Below are positions 36,194-44,001 of a stretch of 64,000 nt of DNA, one piece after another. The stretch spans positions 868,001-932,000 of the forward strand of contig NZ_CP082839.1 in NCBI RefSeq assembly GCF_019930585.1. The letters are read 5' to 3'. A program made the position numbers and the translations under genes. The first letter of the stretch is position 1; each line of letters begins with the position of its first letter. Origin of the DNA: Sphingomonas nostoxanthinifaciens. GTDB lineage: Bacteria; Pseudomonadota; Alphaproteobacteria; Sphingomonadales; Sphingomonadaceae. The notes beneath the pieces were generated by a model that was given only the letters and a program-made list of their open reading frames with translations, did no database searches and had not been told where the DNA came from.

Positions 36194-38581
36194 ATGAACG
36201 ATCTGGCGCATTTCGCGCCGGTCGTGGCGTTGGGGGCGGTCTGGCTGATCGTCGCGCTGATCGCGACCGTGGTCGGCATCCGCCGCACGACCCGCGCCGG
36301 GCGCGCAATCGACGAATCGCACGCCATCGCCGATCTGCTGGCGGGCTCGCCGGCGGCGCCGATGCTGGTCTACCCGGATGGCGGCGTCGATGCCGATCCG
36401 CGCGTCGCGGTGTGGATCGGCCTGACCGAGGTGCCGCGCACGCTGGAGGGGCTTGGCGGCCCCGGCGGTTTTGCCACCGAGGATCTCGACGTGCTGGCGG
36501 GAGAGGTCGCCGCCTGCCGAACCACCGGCGCACCGATCCGCCGGCACATGGCGCTGCCCGGATCGTCGCGCATCTTCCGCATCCAGGGCGAGCCCTACAG
36601 CGTCCGCCGCGATGCGCGCCGCGCCGTGCTGCTGTGGTTCCTCGACGCCACCGTCGAACAGCGCGAAGTGGCGCTGATGACCGAACGCGCCTCGCGGCTC
36701 GCCCGAGCGCTCGACGGACTGTCGGCTTTGATCGAGGCGGCGCCCTTCCCGATGTGGCATCGCGGCGCCGACATGAGCCTCGCGCTCGTCAACGGCGCCT
36801 ATGTCCGCGCGATCGAGGCCGCCGACGCCGCCGACGTGATCGCGCGCGGGCTGGAATTGATCGAAAGCGGCAACGGGCCGACGCCGATGGCCAGCGCCGC
36901 CGCCGCACGCGAGCGCGGCACGATCGGGATGCGGACTGCGCCCGCGATCGTCGCCGGCCAGCGCCGGATGATGCGCGTCGTGGACGTGCCGATCGGCGAG
37001 GCGGGCGTCGCCGGCTACGCGATCGACATCCAGGAACTGGAGGAGGCGCGTGCCGATCTCGGCCTGTTCGTCCGTGCGCAACGCGACATGCTCGACCGTC
37101 TTTCCGCGGGCGTGGCACAGTTTGCGAGCGACCACAGTCTGGTGTTCTGCAATCGTCACTTCGCACGCTTGTTCGCGATGGAACCGGACTGGCTGGCCGA
37201 TCGGCCCGAGTTCGATCGCGTCCTGGAGCGCATGCGCGAGTCGCAGCGCGCGCCCGAAAGCCGCGACTTTCCCGGCTGGCGTGCCGAGCGTCGTCAATGG
37301 TTCTCGACCACCGATCCGGTCGAGGAAAGCTGGCTGCTGCCCGGTGGCACGCATCTGCGCGTGGTGGCGCAGCCGCTGCCCGATCGCGGCCTGCTCCTGA
37401 TCTTCGAGGATCGGACCGAGCATCTGCAGCTTGCCAGCGCGCGCGACACCTTGCTGCGCGTGCGCACCGCGACGTTCGACAATCTGTTCGAGGCGGTTGG
37501 CGTGTTCGCAGCCGACGGCAGGCTGCACCTCTGGAACAATCGCTTCCGCGAGATCTGGGGGCTGTCGGAGGAGGAGCTTGCACGGCATCCGCGCGTCGAC
37601 GCGCTGGTGCAGGCGATCGCACCCAAACTGCTCGATCCGAGCCGCGCGGGGCTGATCCGCGAACTGGTGCGGATCGCGACGATCGACCGGCAGCAGCGGT
37701 CGGGTCGGATCAGCCTGATCGACGGCCGTCATTTCGAGTTCGCCGCGGTGCCGCTGCCCGACGGCAACGCGCTGTTCACGCTGCTCGACATCACCGCCAG
37801 CCGCGGCATCGAAGAAGCGCTGCGCGACCGCAACGAGGCGCTGGAGGAAGCGAACCAGCTCAAGAACGCGTTCGTCGCCAGCATGAGCTACGAATTGCGC
37901 GTGCCGCTGACGACGATCACCGGCTTCGCCGAACTGCTCGCCGGCGGCTATGCCGGGGAGCTTGGCGACACGGCGCGCGATTATGTCGAGTCGATCCTTT
38001 CGGCGGTGGGACGGCTTTCCGGCCTGATGAACAACGCGCTCGACCTGACGCAGAGCGTCGCCGGCAGCCTGCCGATGGCGACCGAGGTGGTGTCGATGGC
38101 CGAGCTCGTGCGTGGCACGGTCGACCTCACGCGCGATGCGGCGCGGAATGACGGGCTGATGCTCGCGACCGATATCGCGCCGGAAAGCGGCGAGGTGGCG
38201 GGCGATCCCAAGCGGCTGGGGCAGGCGATCGGCCATCTGCTGCGCAACGCGCTCAGCTACACGCCCGCGGGCGGCCGCATCCTCGTCCGCAGCCGCATCG
38301 TCGAGGAGATGGCGGAGGTCGTCATATCCGACAATGGCCGCGGCATGCCCGCCAAGCAGCGCGAGCGCATCTTCGATCGCTTCAGCCGCAACAGCTTCAC
38401 CCCGACCGACGATGAGCCCGAAGCGAGCGAGAGCAACGGCTTCGGCCTGCCGCTCGCGCGCCAGCTGATCGAGGCGCATGGCGGCCGGATCGATCTGCTT
38501 TCGGAAGTAGGCCGGGGCACGACCGCCGTCATCCGCCTGCCATTGCGCCAACAGGACGACACCGGCGCGTCGCCCGCGTGA
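36194..38581 (+). CDS. divL: DivL-type PAS pseudokinase with Tyr at the phosphoacceptor site
   Basis: The 795-aa protein has one N-terminal membrane anchor (VVALGAVWLIVALIATVVGI), several PAS modules (around residues 175-270, 290-400 and 420-520), a dimerisation helix and a GHKL ATPase domain (GHLLRNALSYTPAGGR; VVISDNGRGMPAKQRERIFD; SNGFGLPLARQLIEAHGG). The H-box reads SMSYELRVPLTTITG: the usual SHELRTPL histidine is Tyr (codon TAC near 37889). This is the hallmark of Caulobacter DivL, a cell-polarity factor that modulates CckA and the CtrA pathway. Length also matches (769 aa there). The stop overlaps the tsaE start. Confidence 0.88.
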   Translation: MNDLAHFAPVVALGAVWLIVALIATVVGIRRTTRAGRAIDESHAIADLLAGSPAAPMLVYPDGGVDADPRVAVWIGLTEVPRTLEGLGGPGGFATEDLDVLAGEVAACRTTGAPIRRHMALPGSSRIFRIQGEPYSVRRDARRAVLLWFLDATVEQREVALMTERASRLARALDGLSALIEAAPFPMWHRGADMSLALVNGAYVRAIEAADAADVIARGLELIESGNGPTPMASAAAARERGTIGMRTAPAIVAGQRRMMRVVDVPIGEAGVAGYAIDIQELEEARADLGLFVRAQRDMLDRLSAGVAQFASDHSLVFCNRHFARLFAMEPDWLADRPEFDRVLERMRESQRAPESRDFPGWRAERRQWFSTTDPVEESWLLPGGTHLRVVAQPLPDRGLLLIFEDRTEHLQLASARDTLLRVRTATFDNLFEAVGVFAADGRLHLWNNRFREIWGLSEEELARHPRVDALVQAIAPKLLDPSRAGLIRELVRIATIDRQQRSGRISLIDGRHFEFAAVPLPDGNALFTLLDITASRGIEEALRDRNEALEEANQLKNAFVASMSYELRVPLTTITGFAELLAGGYAGELGDTARDYVESILSAVGRLSGLMNNALDLTQSVAGSLPMATEVVSMAELVRGTVDLTRDAARNDGLMLATDIAPESGEVAGDPKRLGQAIGHLLRNALSYTPAGGRILVRSRIVEEMAEVVISDNGRGMPAKQRERIFDRFSRNSFTPTDDEPEASESNGFGLPLARQLIEAHGGRIDLLSEVGRGTTAVIRLPLRQQDDTGASPA

Positions 38582-39042
38582 GCAAAGGCATGATCGCCTT
38601 GCCGGACGAGGCGGCTGCCGATGCGCTCGGCGCTGCGATCGCCGATTTGCTGCGGCCGGGTGACGCGATCGCGCTATCTGGGCCGCTGGGCGCGGGCAAG
38701 ACCACGCTCGCGCGCGGGATCCTTCGCGGCCTCGGCCTTGCCGGCGAGGCGCCGAGCCCCAGCTTTCCGATCGTGATCGCCTATGCGCCGCCCGAATTGC
38801 GGCTGCCATTATGGCACGTCGACCTCTATCGGATCGAGGATGCGGACGAGATCGACGAACTCGGCCTTGACGACGCGCGCACCGACTCGGTGCTGCTGAT
38901 CGAGTGGCCCGAGCGGATGGGCGGGCGCCTGTGGCCCGATATGCTCCGTCTGGCGCTCGACGATGTGGCGGACGGTGGGCGCCGCTTGACTTGGGTCGCG
39001 CCGGACGCTTGGGACGGGCGATGGCCGCCGCCCCGACGATGA
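38578..39042 (+). CDS. tsaE: tRNA threonylcarbamoyladenosine biosynthesis ATPase TsaE
   Basis: The 154-aa P-loop protein has Walker A GPLGAGKTTLARGIL near residue 35, the switch region APSPSFPIVIAYA, LWHVDLYRIEDADEIDELG and IEWPERMG, all typical of TsaE. With TsaB and TsaD it makes t6A37 in ANN-decoding tRNAs. GTG 38578 overlaps the divL stop. Its last 22 nt overlap the next gene. Confidence 0.96.
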   Translation: MSKGMIALPDEAAADALGAAIADLLRPGDAIALSGPLGAGKTTLARGILRGLGLAGEAPSPSFPIVIAYAPPELRLPLWHVDLYRIEDADEIDELGLDDARTDSVLLIEWPERMGGRLWPDMLRLALDDVADGGRRLTWVAPDAWDGRWPPPRR

Positions 39043-39980
39043 TTCCGCCGTCCGCCGCGCCAGCGTTCCTCGATCGTGCCGGGTGGGATGGGGCCGCGAT
39101 CCTCCCGCTTGCCGGCGATGCCTCGTTCCGTCGCTATTTCCGCGTGGTGCGCGGCGATGCGCGCGCGGTGCTGATGGATGCGCCGCCGGCGCATGAGGAT
39201 AGCCGCCCCTTCCTGCATGTGGCGGCGCACCTGCACGCGCTGGGCTTCGCCGCACCGCGCATCTTGGCGCAGGATCTGGACGAAGGGCTGATCCTGCTCG
39301 AGGATTTCGGCGATGCGCGGGTGGCGGAGGTGGTCGCCGCCGAGCCGACGCGCGAACGCCCGATCTACGAGGCGGCGATCGACGTACTGCGCGATCTGCA
39401 CCGTCACGGTCCGGACATGCTGCCGCCTTACGACATGGCGGTGTATCAGCGTGAGGCGGGTTTGTTCACCGAATGGTATCTGCCGGCGGTCGGGCTGGAG
39501 GCAGGCGGCGGTTTCGCGGCGGCATGGGAGGCGGTGCTCGACACCATTGCCGGGCGCCACGACGTGACCGTGCTGCGCGATTATCATGCCGAGAATATCA
39601 TGCTGCTGCCCGGCGGCGCGCTCGGCCTGCTCGATTTCCAGGACGCGCTGGCGGGGCATCCGGCCTACGATCTCGTCTCGCTGTTGCAGGATGCGCGCCG
39701 CGACGTGAGCGCGGAGCTGGAGGCGGCGATGCTCGATCGCTACGGTGCGCTCGATCGCGCGGCCTATGCGATCCTCGGCGCGCAGCGGAACACCAAGATC
39801 CTCGGCATCTTCGCGCGGCTGTGGCGCCGCGACGGCAAGCCGCGCTACCTCGCCTTCCAGCCGCGCGTATGGGGCTATCTGGAGCGCGACCTCGCGCATC
39901 CGGCGCTGGCGCCGGTGCGCGAATGGTTCGACGCGCACGTGCCGCCGACCGCGCGCGCCGCGCATTGGGTGGCGGCATGA
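39021..39980 (+). CDS. amgK: Anomeric MurNAc/GlcNAc kinase, phosphotransferase family
   Basis: The 319-aa protein has an aminoglycoside phosphotransferase fold: LPLAGDASFRRYFRVVRG for the nucleotide loop, LILLEDFGDARVAE, the catalytic VLRDYHAENIMLLPGG (HxxN) and LGLLDFQDALAGHPAYDLVS (DxD-type metal site). AmgK phosphorylates MurNAc at C1. The next gene, a MurU-like transferase, overlaps by 4 nt, and this pair is the cell-wall recycling route that bypasses de novo UDP-MurNAc synthesis. ATG 39021 is used; ATG 39039 would be an alternative. Confidence 0.85.
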   Translation: MAAAPTMIPPSAAPAFLDRAGWDGAAILPLAGDASFRRYFRVVRGDARAVLMDAPPAHEDSRPFLHVAAHLHALGFAAPRILAQDLDEGLILLEDFGDARVAEVVAAEPTRERPIYEAAIDVLRDLHRHGPDMLPPYDMAVYQREAGLFTEWYLPAVGLEAGGGFAAAWEAVLDTIAGRHDVTVLRDYHAENIMLLPGGALGLLDFQDALAGHPAYDLVSLLQDARRDVSAELEAAMLDRYGALDRAAYAILGAQRNTKILGIFARLWRRDGKPRYLAFQPRVWGYLERDLAHPALAPVREWFDAHVPPTARAAHWVAA

Positions 39981-40738
39981 GCGCGCGCGCGGCGCTGACG
40001 CTGCGGCCGGGGGCGCACGACGCGCCGCCGCTCGCCACCGCAATGGTGCTCGCGGCAGGGCTCGGCAAACGGATGCGGCCGCTGACCGCCACGCGGCCCA
40101 AGCCTTTGGTCGAGGTGGCGGGCAAGCCGCTGCTCGATCACGTGTTCGATCGGTTGCGCGCCGCCGGTATCGGTCGAGCGGTGGTCAACACGCACTATCT
40201 GGCCGATGCGCTGGAGGCGCACCTGCGCCATCGCGTGCAGGGCATCGAGGTGATCGTGTCCGACGAGCGCGACCGCTTGCTGGAGACGGGTGGCGGCGTG
40301 GCGAACGCATTGCCGCTGATCCCGGACGAACGCTTCCTGATCGCCAACAGCGACAATCTGTGGATCGATGGTCCGGTCGACGCGATCCGCCTGCTCGGCT
40401 CGCGCTGGGACGATTCGATCATGGATGCGCTGCTGCTGGTCGTGCCGCTCGCCCGCGCCAATTGCCATGGCGGCATCGGCGACTTCCACATGGACGCGAA
40501 CGGCCAGCTCACGCGGCGGCGACCCGGCCGGGTCGCGCCATTCGTCTTCACGGGCGTGCAGATCGTGTCGCGCCGCCTGTTCGAGGATGCGCCGGAAGGT
40601 GCTTATTCGTTCAACCTGCTGTGGGATCGCGCCATCGCGAACGGTCGCCTCTACGGCTTCGTCCACCAGGGGCTATGGTTCGACGTGGGCTGGCCCGGCG
40701 CGATCGCCGAGGCGGAGGCGCTGCTGGCGCAAGGCTGA
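39977..40738 (+). CDS. murU: MurNAc-1-phosphate uridylyltransferase
   Basis: The 253-aa nucleotidyltransferase has the NTP-binding loop AMVLAAGLGKRMRPLTATRP near residue 22, the LVEVAGKPLLDHVFDRL region, TGGGVANALPLI and NSDNLWIDGP for metal and sugar binding. Linked to amgK, it most likely converts MurNAc-1-P to UDP-MurNAc. A general sugar-1-phosphate transferase is the alternative. In related bacteria addB-addA often follow; here a convergent peptidase gene does. Confidence 0.85.
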   Translation: MSARAALTLRPGAHDAPPLATAMVLAAGLGKRMRPLTATRPKPLVEVAGKPLLDHVFDRLRAAGIGRAVVNTHYLADALEAHLRHRVQGIEVIVSDERDRLLETGGGVANALPLIPDERFLIANSDNLWIDGPVDAIRLLGSRWDDSIMDALLLVVPLARANCHGGIGDFHMDANGQLTRRRPGRVAPFVFTGVQIVSRRLFEDAPEGAYSFNLLWDRAIANGRLYGFVHQGLWFDVGWPGAIAEAEALLAQG

Positions 40739-40763
40739 CGCCTGCAGCGCGTTTCGCTCGAGA

Positions 40764-41918
40764 TTATGGCGCGGGGGTATAGTCGCGCAGCTTCGCCACC
40801 GTCGGCGCGTCCAATTTCTGGATCAGCGCCACCACCAGATCGACCATCCCGTCGAAGTCGGCGCGATCCATGATGCCGTTATGCACGTGGGTATAACGCA
40901 CCGGCACGACCAGATTGACGGTCGGCACGCCGGTGCCGGACTTCTGGATCGGCGCGGTATCCTCGCCATAACCGGCGATCAGATCGTGCTGCAGCGGGAT
41001 GCCCTTGGCGCGCGCCGTATCATCGACGAAGCGGACCATGCGGCGGCTGGGCAGCGCGCTGCCGTCGAACAGGAACATGCCCGGCCCGGCGCCGAGCCGC
41101 CCCTGCGTCTCCTCGGCATTCTGCTTGGGCGGATTGTCGCTGGTGAGCCCGCCTTCGATCGCGATCGCGATGTCGGGCTTGATCGCTTCGGCGGCGGGCT
41201 GCGCGCCGCGCATGCCCATCTCCTCCTGCACGGTCGCGGCGATGAAAAGCTGGTTGGGGTGGCCCGATGCGCGCAGCCGGCGCATCGCTTCGATCACCAC
41301 CGCGCAACCGGCACGATCGTCCCATGCCTTGCCGACATAGCGGCCGTTCGGCATCGCGAGGAAGGTCGAATCGGGGATCACCGGATCGCCCGGCGACACG
41401 CCCAGCGCGGCGACGCCCGCGGCATCCTTCGCGCCGACGTCGAGGAAGACGTTGTCGCGGCTGACCACCTTGTTGCGCTCGTCCGACGTGGCGGGGACGA
41501 GGTGCGCGTCGCGGATGCCGGTGACGGCGTGGACCGGCCCGTTCGCGCCGATGATGATCCAGCGCTGGCCTGGCAGCGCCTGATCGAGCCAGCCGCCGAG
41601 CATCTGCATCGTCATATAGCCGTCGGGGGTGACGCGGCGGATCATGCCGCCCAGCTCGTCCATATGCACGTCGAGCATGATGCGCGGGCCCGACGAGCCC
41701 GACTGCGCGATCACCGAGCCGAGCCCGTCATAGCCGATCTTGTCGGTGATGGGCTTGAGCTCGCGCACCATGATCGCGCGCACCGGCTCTTCATAGCCGG
41801 GCGGCGAGCCCGCATTCGACAGCTCGGCGAGCAATCGCTCGGAACGGTCGCCCGGTGCCGCGAGAGCGGGGGTGGCGAGCAGCGCCAGAGAGACGATGGC
41901 GCAGGCGGTTCGACGCAT
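40764..41918 (-). CDS. Exported M42-type metallopeptidase
   Basis: The 384-aa protein has a signal peptide (ACAIVSLALLATPALAAP). It has the dinuclear metal ligands of M42 aminopeptidases: LDVHMDELGGMI, GKAWDDRAGCAV, ATVQEEMGMRGA, AIEGG and YTHVHNGIMDR. M42 enzymes are usually cytosolic TET aminopeptidases, so an exported copy is less common. AGGGG 6 nt before ATG 41918 decides the start. It is convergent with murU and divergent from the DUF885 gene. Confidence 0.88.
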   Translation of the reverse strand: MRRTACAIVSLALLATPALAAPGDRSERLLAELSNAGSPPGYEEPVRAIMVRELKPITDKIGYDGLGSVIAQSGSSGPRIMLDVHMDELGGMIRRVTPDGYMTMQMLGGWLDQALPGQRWIIIGANGPVHAVTGIRDAHLVPATSDERNKVVSRDNVFLDVGAKDAAGVAALGVSPGDPVIPDSTFLAMPNGRYVGKAWDDRAGCAVVIEAMRRLRASGHPNQLFIAATVQEEMGMRGAQPAAEAIKPDIAIAIEGGLTSDNPPKQNAEETQGRLGAGPGMFLFDGSALPSRRMVRFVDDTARAKGIPLQHDLIAGYGEDTAPIQKSGTGVPTVNLVVPVRYTHVHNGIMDRADFDGMVDLVVALIQKLDAPTVAKLRDYTPAP

Positions 41919-42047
41919 GGTATTCCCCTTCATGTCTAAAGTTTCTTGAGCGTTACGGGCTCCGCATGGCAAGCGCTTTGCGCGCGGTGCGGCCGGTGCG
42001 GCCGAGCTTTGCGCAAAATGCCCCCGTGCCCCTGTTCAGGATGCGCC

Positions 42048-43832
42048 ATGCTCGATCGCCGTACCTTCCTCGCTTCGTCCGCCGCCGCCGGTCTTGCCGC
42101 GCCGGGCTGGGCCGCCACCTCGGCCGATGCGGCGCTCGATGCCTTGCTGCAGCGCCATGCCGAACTGTTCCTGCGCCGTTGCCCAGAAGAGGCGACCGGG
42201 CAGCAGCTCGACGTCGGCGCCAATGCCGTCCTGCGTAGCCGGCTGACCGATCGCTCGCTCGCGGCGATGGCGGCGGATCGTACCGCGATCGCCGAGGCGC
42301 GCCGCCAGCTTGGCGCGATCGGCCGCGCCGGCCTGTCGCCGCGTGCGGCGCTCGACCACGACGTCGCGTCGTTCGTCTATGATCGGCTGGCGGACCTGAC
42401 ATCCTATACCGGTTTCGTCGACATCGACCTGCGCCCCAGCCCCTATGTCGTGAACCAGATGAACGGCGCTTATTATTGGCTGCCGGGCTTCATCGGCTCC
42501 AATCATCCGCTGGCGAACGCGGCCGACGTCGACGCCTGGTATGCGCGCCTCACCGCGCTCGGCATCGCGATCGATCAGGAGACCGACCGCATCCGTCACG
42601 ACGCCGCCGCCGGCGTCGCGCCGCCCGGCTTCGTGCTGGAGCGGACGATCGCGCAGGTCCGCGCGCTGCGCGACACGCCGCCGCTGACGAGCGCGCTGAT
42701 CGCGCCGGCGGTCGTGCGCGCGCATGCGGCCGGGCTGGGCGACATTGGCGGGCGCGGGGCGGATATCTTCCGCGCGACGATCGCGCCCGCGCTCGACCGG
42801 CAGGCGCAGGCGCTGGAGGCGCTGCTGCCGAACGCCAGCACGATCGCGGGCGTGTGGCGCCTGCCCAATGGCGACGCTTATTATGCGGCGACGACCTATT
42901 CCAACACCACCGTCGCCACACCGCCGGCCGAGCTGCATCGGCAGGGCCTCGCCCAGGTGGCAGAACTGACCGCGCAGATCGATGCCGGGTTGAAGGCACA
43001 GGGGTTGAGCAAGGGCAGCGTGCGCGAGCGGATGGCGGCGCTCGACCACGATCCGCGCTTCCTCGTCTCCGACGACGATGCCGGCCGCGCCCGCCTGCTG
43101 GCCGAGGCCGACCGCGAGCTGAAGGACATCATCGCCCGCCTGCCGCGCGCGTTCAACGATCCGCCGAACGACCCGATCGTGGTGGCACCGGTGGCGGCGG
43201 CACAGCAGAACGGGTCGCCGATCGCATTCTATCATGACGGCGTCGGCGACGCGCCCGGCACCTATATGCTGAATCTGAAGGATCCGCGCGACATCGTGCT
43301 GTGGCGCCTGCCCACCTTGACCCATCACGAGGGCATTCCCGGGCACCATTTCCAGTTCAGCATGCTGCGCCATGCGCGGCAGCTGCCGCTGTTCCGCCGG
43401 ATCGTGCGCTTCTCGGCCTATACCGAGGGCTATGGCCTCTACGCGCAGCAGGTGGCCGACGAGATCGGTGCGTTCGAGGGCGATCCGTTCGGGCGGCTCG
43501 GTTATCTTCAGTCGGAGCTGTTCCGCGCCGCGCGCATCGTCGTCGATACCGGCATCCACCATCTGCGCTGGACGCGCGAGCAGGGGGTGCAGTGGATGGT
43601 CGAGCATGGCGGCGAACTGCCGGGGCCGACCGACCGAGAAGTGGTGCGCTACTGCGTCTATCCGGGGCAGGCGTGCAGCTTCAAGGTCGGCGCCAACGCG
43701 ATCGTCGCGGCGCGCGAAGCGGCGCGCAAGCGACTGGGCAGCCGCTTCGACGTGCGCGCCTATCACGATCTGGTGCTGCGGTCGGGGCCGATGCCGATGT
43801 CGGTGCTGGAGGCCGCGGCGGCGCGGATGTAG
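42048..43832 (+). CDS. DUF885 family peptidase-like protein, Tat-type signal (copy A)
   Basis: The 594-aa protein begins MLDRRTFLASSAAAGLAAPG, a twin-arginine-like signal, so it may be exported folded with its metal. The DUF885 core carries LTHHEGIPGHHFQFS, an HExxPGHH-type zinc motif, together with YTEGYGLYAQQVADEIG and RIVVDTGIHHLRWT. These are presumed metal-dependent carboxypeptidases. A paralogue is at 52203-54005. Most of the N-terminal third is poorly conserved. Confidence 0.85.
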   Translation: MLDRRTFLASSAAAGLAAPGWAATSADAALDALLQRHAELFLRRCPEEATGQQLDVGANAVLRSRLTDRSLAAMAADRTAIAEARRQLGAIGRAGLSPRAALDHDVASFVYDRLADLTSYTGFVDIDLRPSPYVVNQMNGAYYWLPGFIGSNHPLANAADVDAWYARLTALGIAIDQETDRIRHDAAAGVAPPGFVLERTIAQVRALRDTPPLTSALIAPAVVRAHAAGLGDIGGRGADIFRATIAPALDRQAQALEALLPNASTIAGVWRLPNGDAYYAATTYSNTTVATPPAELHRQGLAQVAELTAQIDAGLKAQGLSKGSVRERMAALDHDPRFLVSDDDAGRARLLAEADRELKDIIARLPRAFNDPPNDPIVVAPVAAAQQNGSPIAFYHDGVGDAPGTYMLNLKDPRDIVLWRLPTLTHHEGIPGHHFQFSMLRHARQLPLFRRIVRFSAYTEGYGLYAQQVADEIGAFEGDPFGRLGYLQSELFRAARIVVDTGIHHLRWTREQGVQWMVEHGGELPGPTDREVVRYCVYPGQACSFKVGANAIVAAREAARKRLGSRFDVRAYHDLVLRSGPMPMSVLEAAAARM

Positions 43833-43839
43833 CCCGCTT

Positions 43840-43923
43840 CCGTCACCCCAGCGGACGCCGGGGTATCCCGAGGGGTGTGGTGGCTTGCCTCACGAGATCC
43901 CAGCCTGTGCTGGGATGACGGGT
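43840..43923. repeat. Intergenic palindromic repeats
   Basis: A sequence GTCACCCCAGCGGACGCCGG is followed by GATCCCAGCCTGTGCTGGGA with trailing TGACGGG. The second half is the same type as at 29508-29534. It lies between two co-oriented genes. Confidence 0.7.
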
Positions 43924-44001
43924 AGGGGGCAGCTTCGTGCTTGCGCGGCGCGACAGACCCGCCATGCTGCGGCGCGACAAATCGACTGGGGCATTTACGG
44001 C

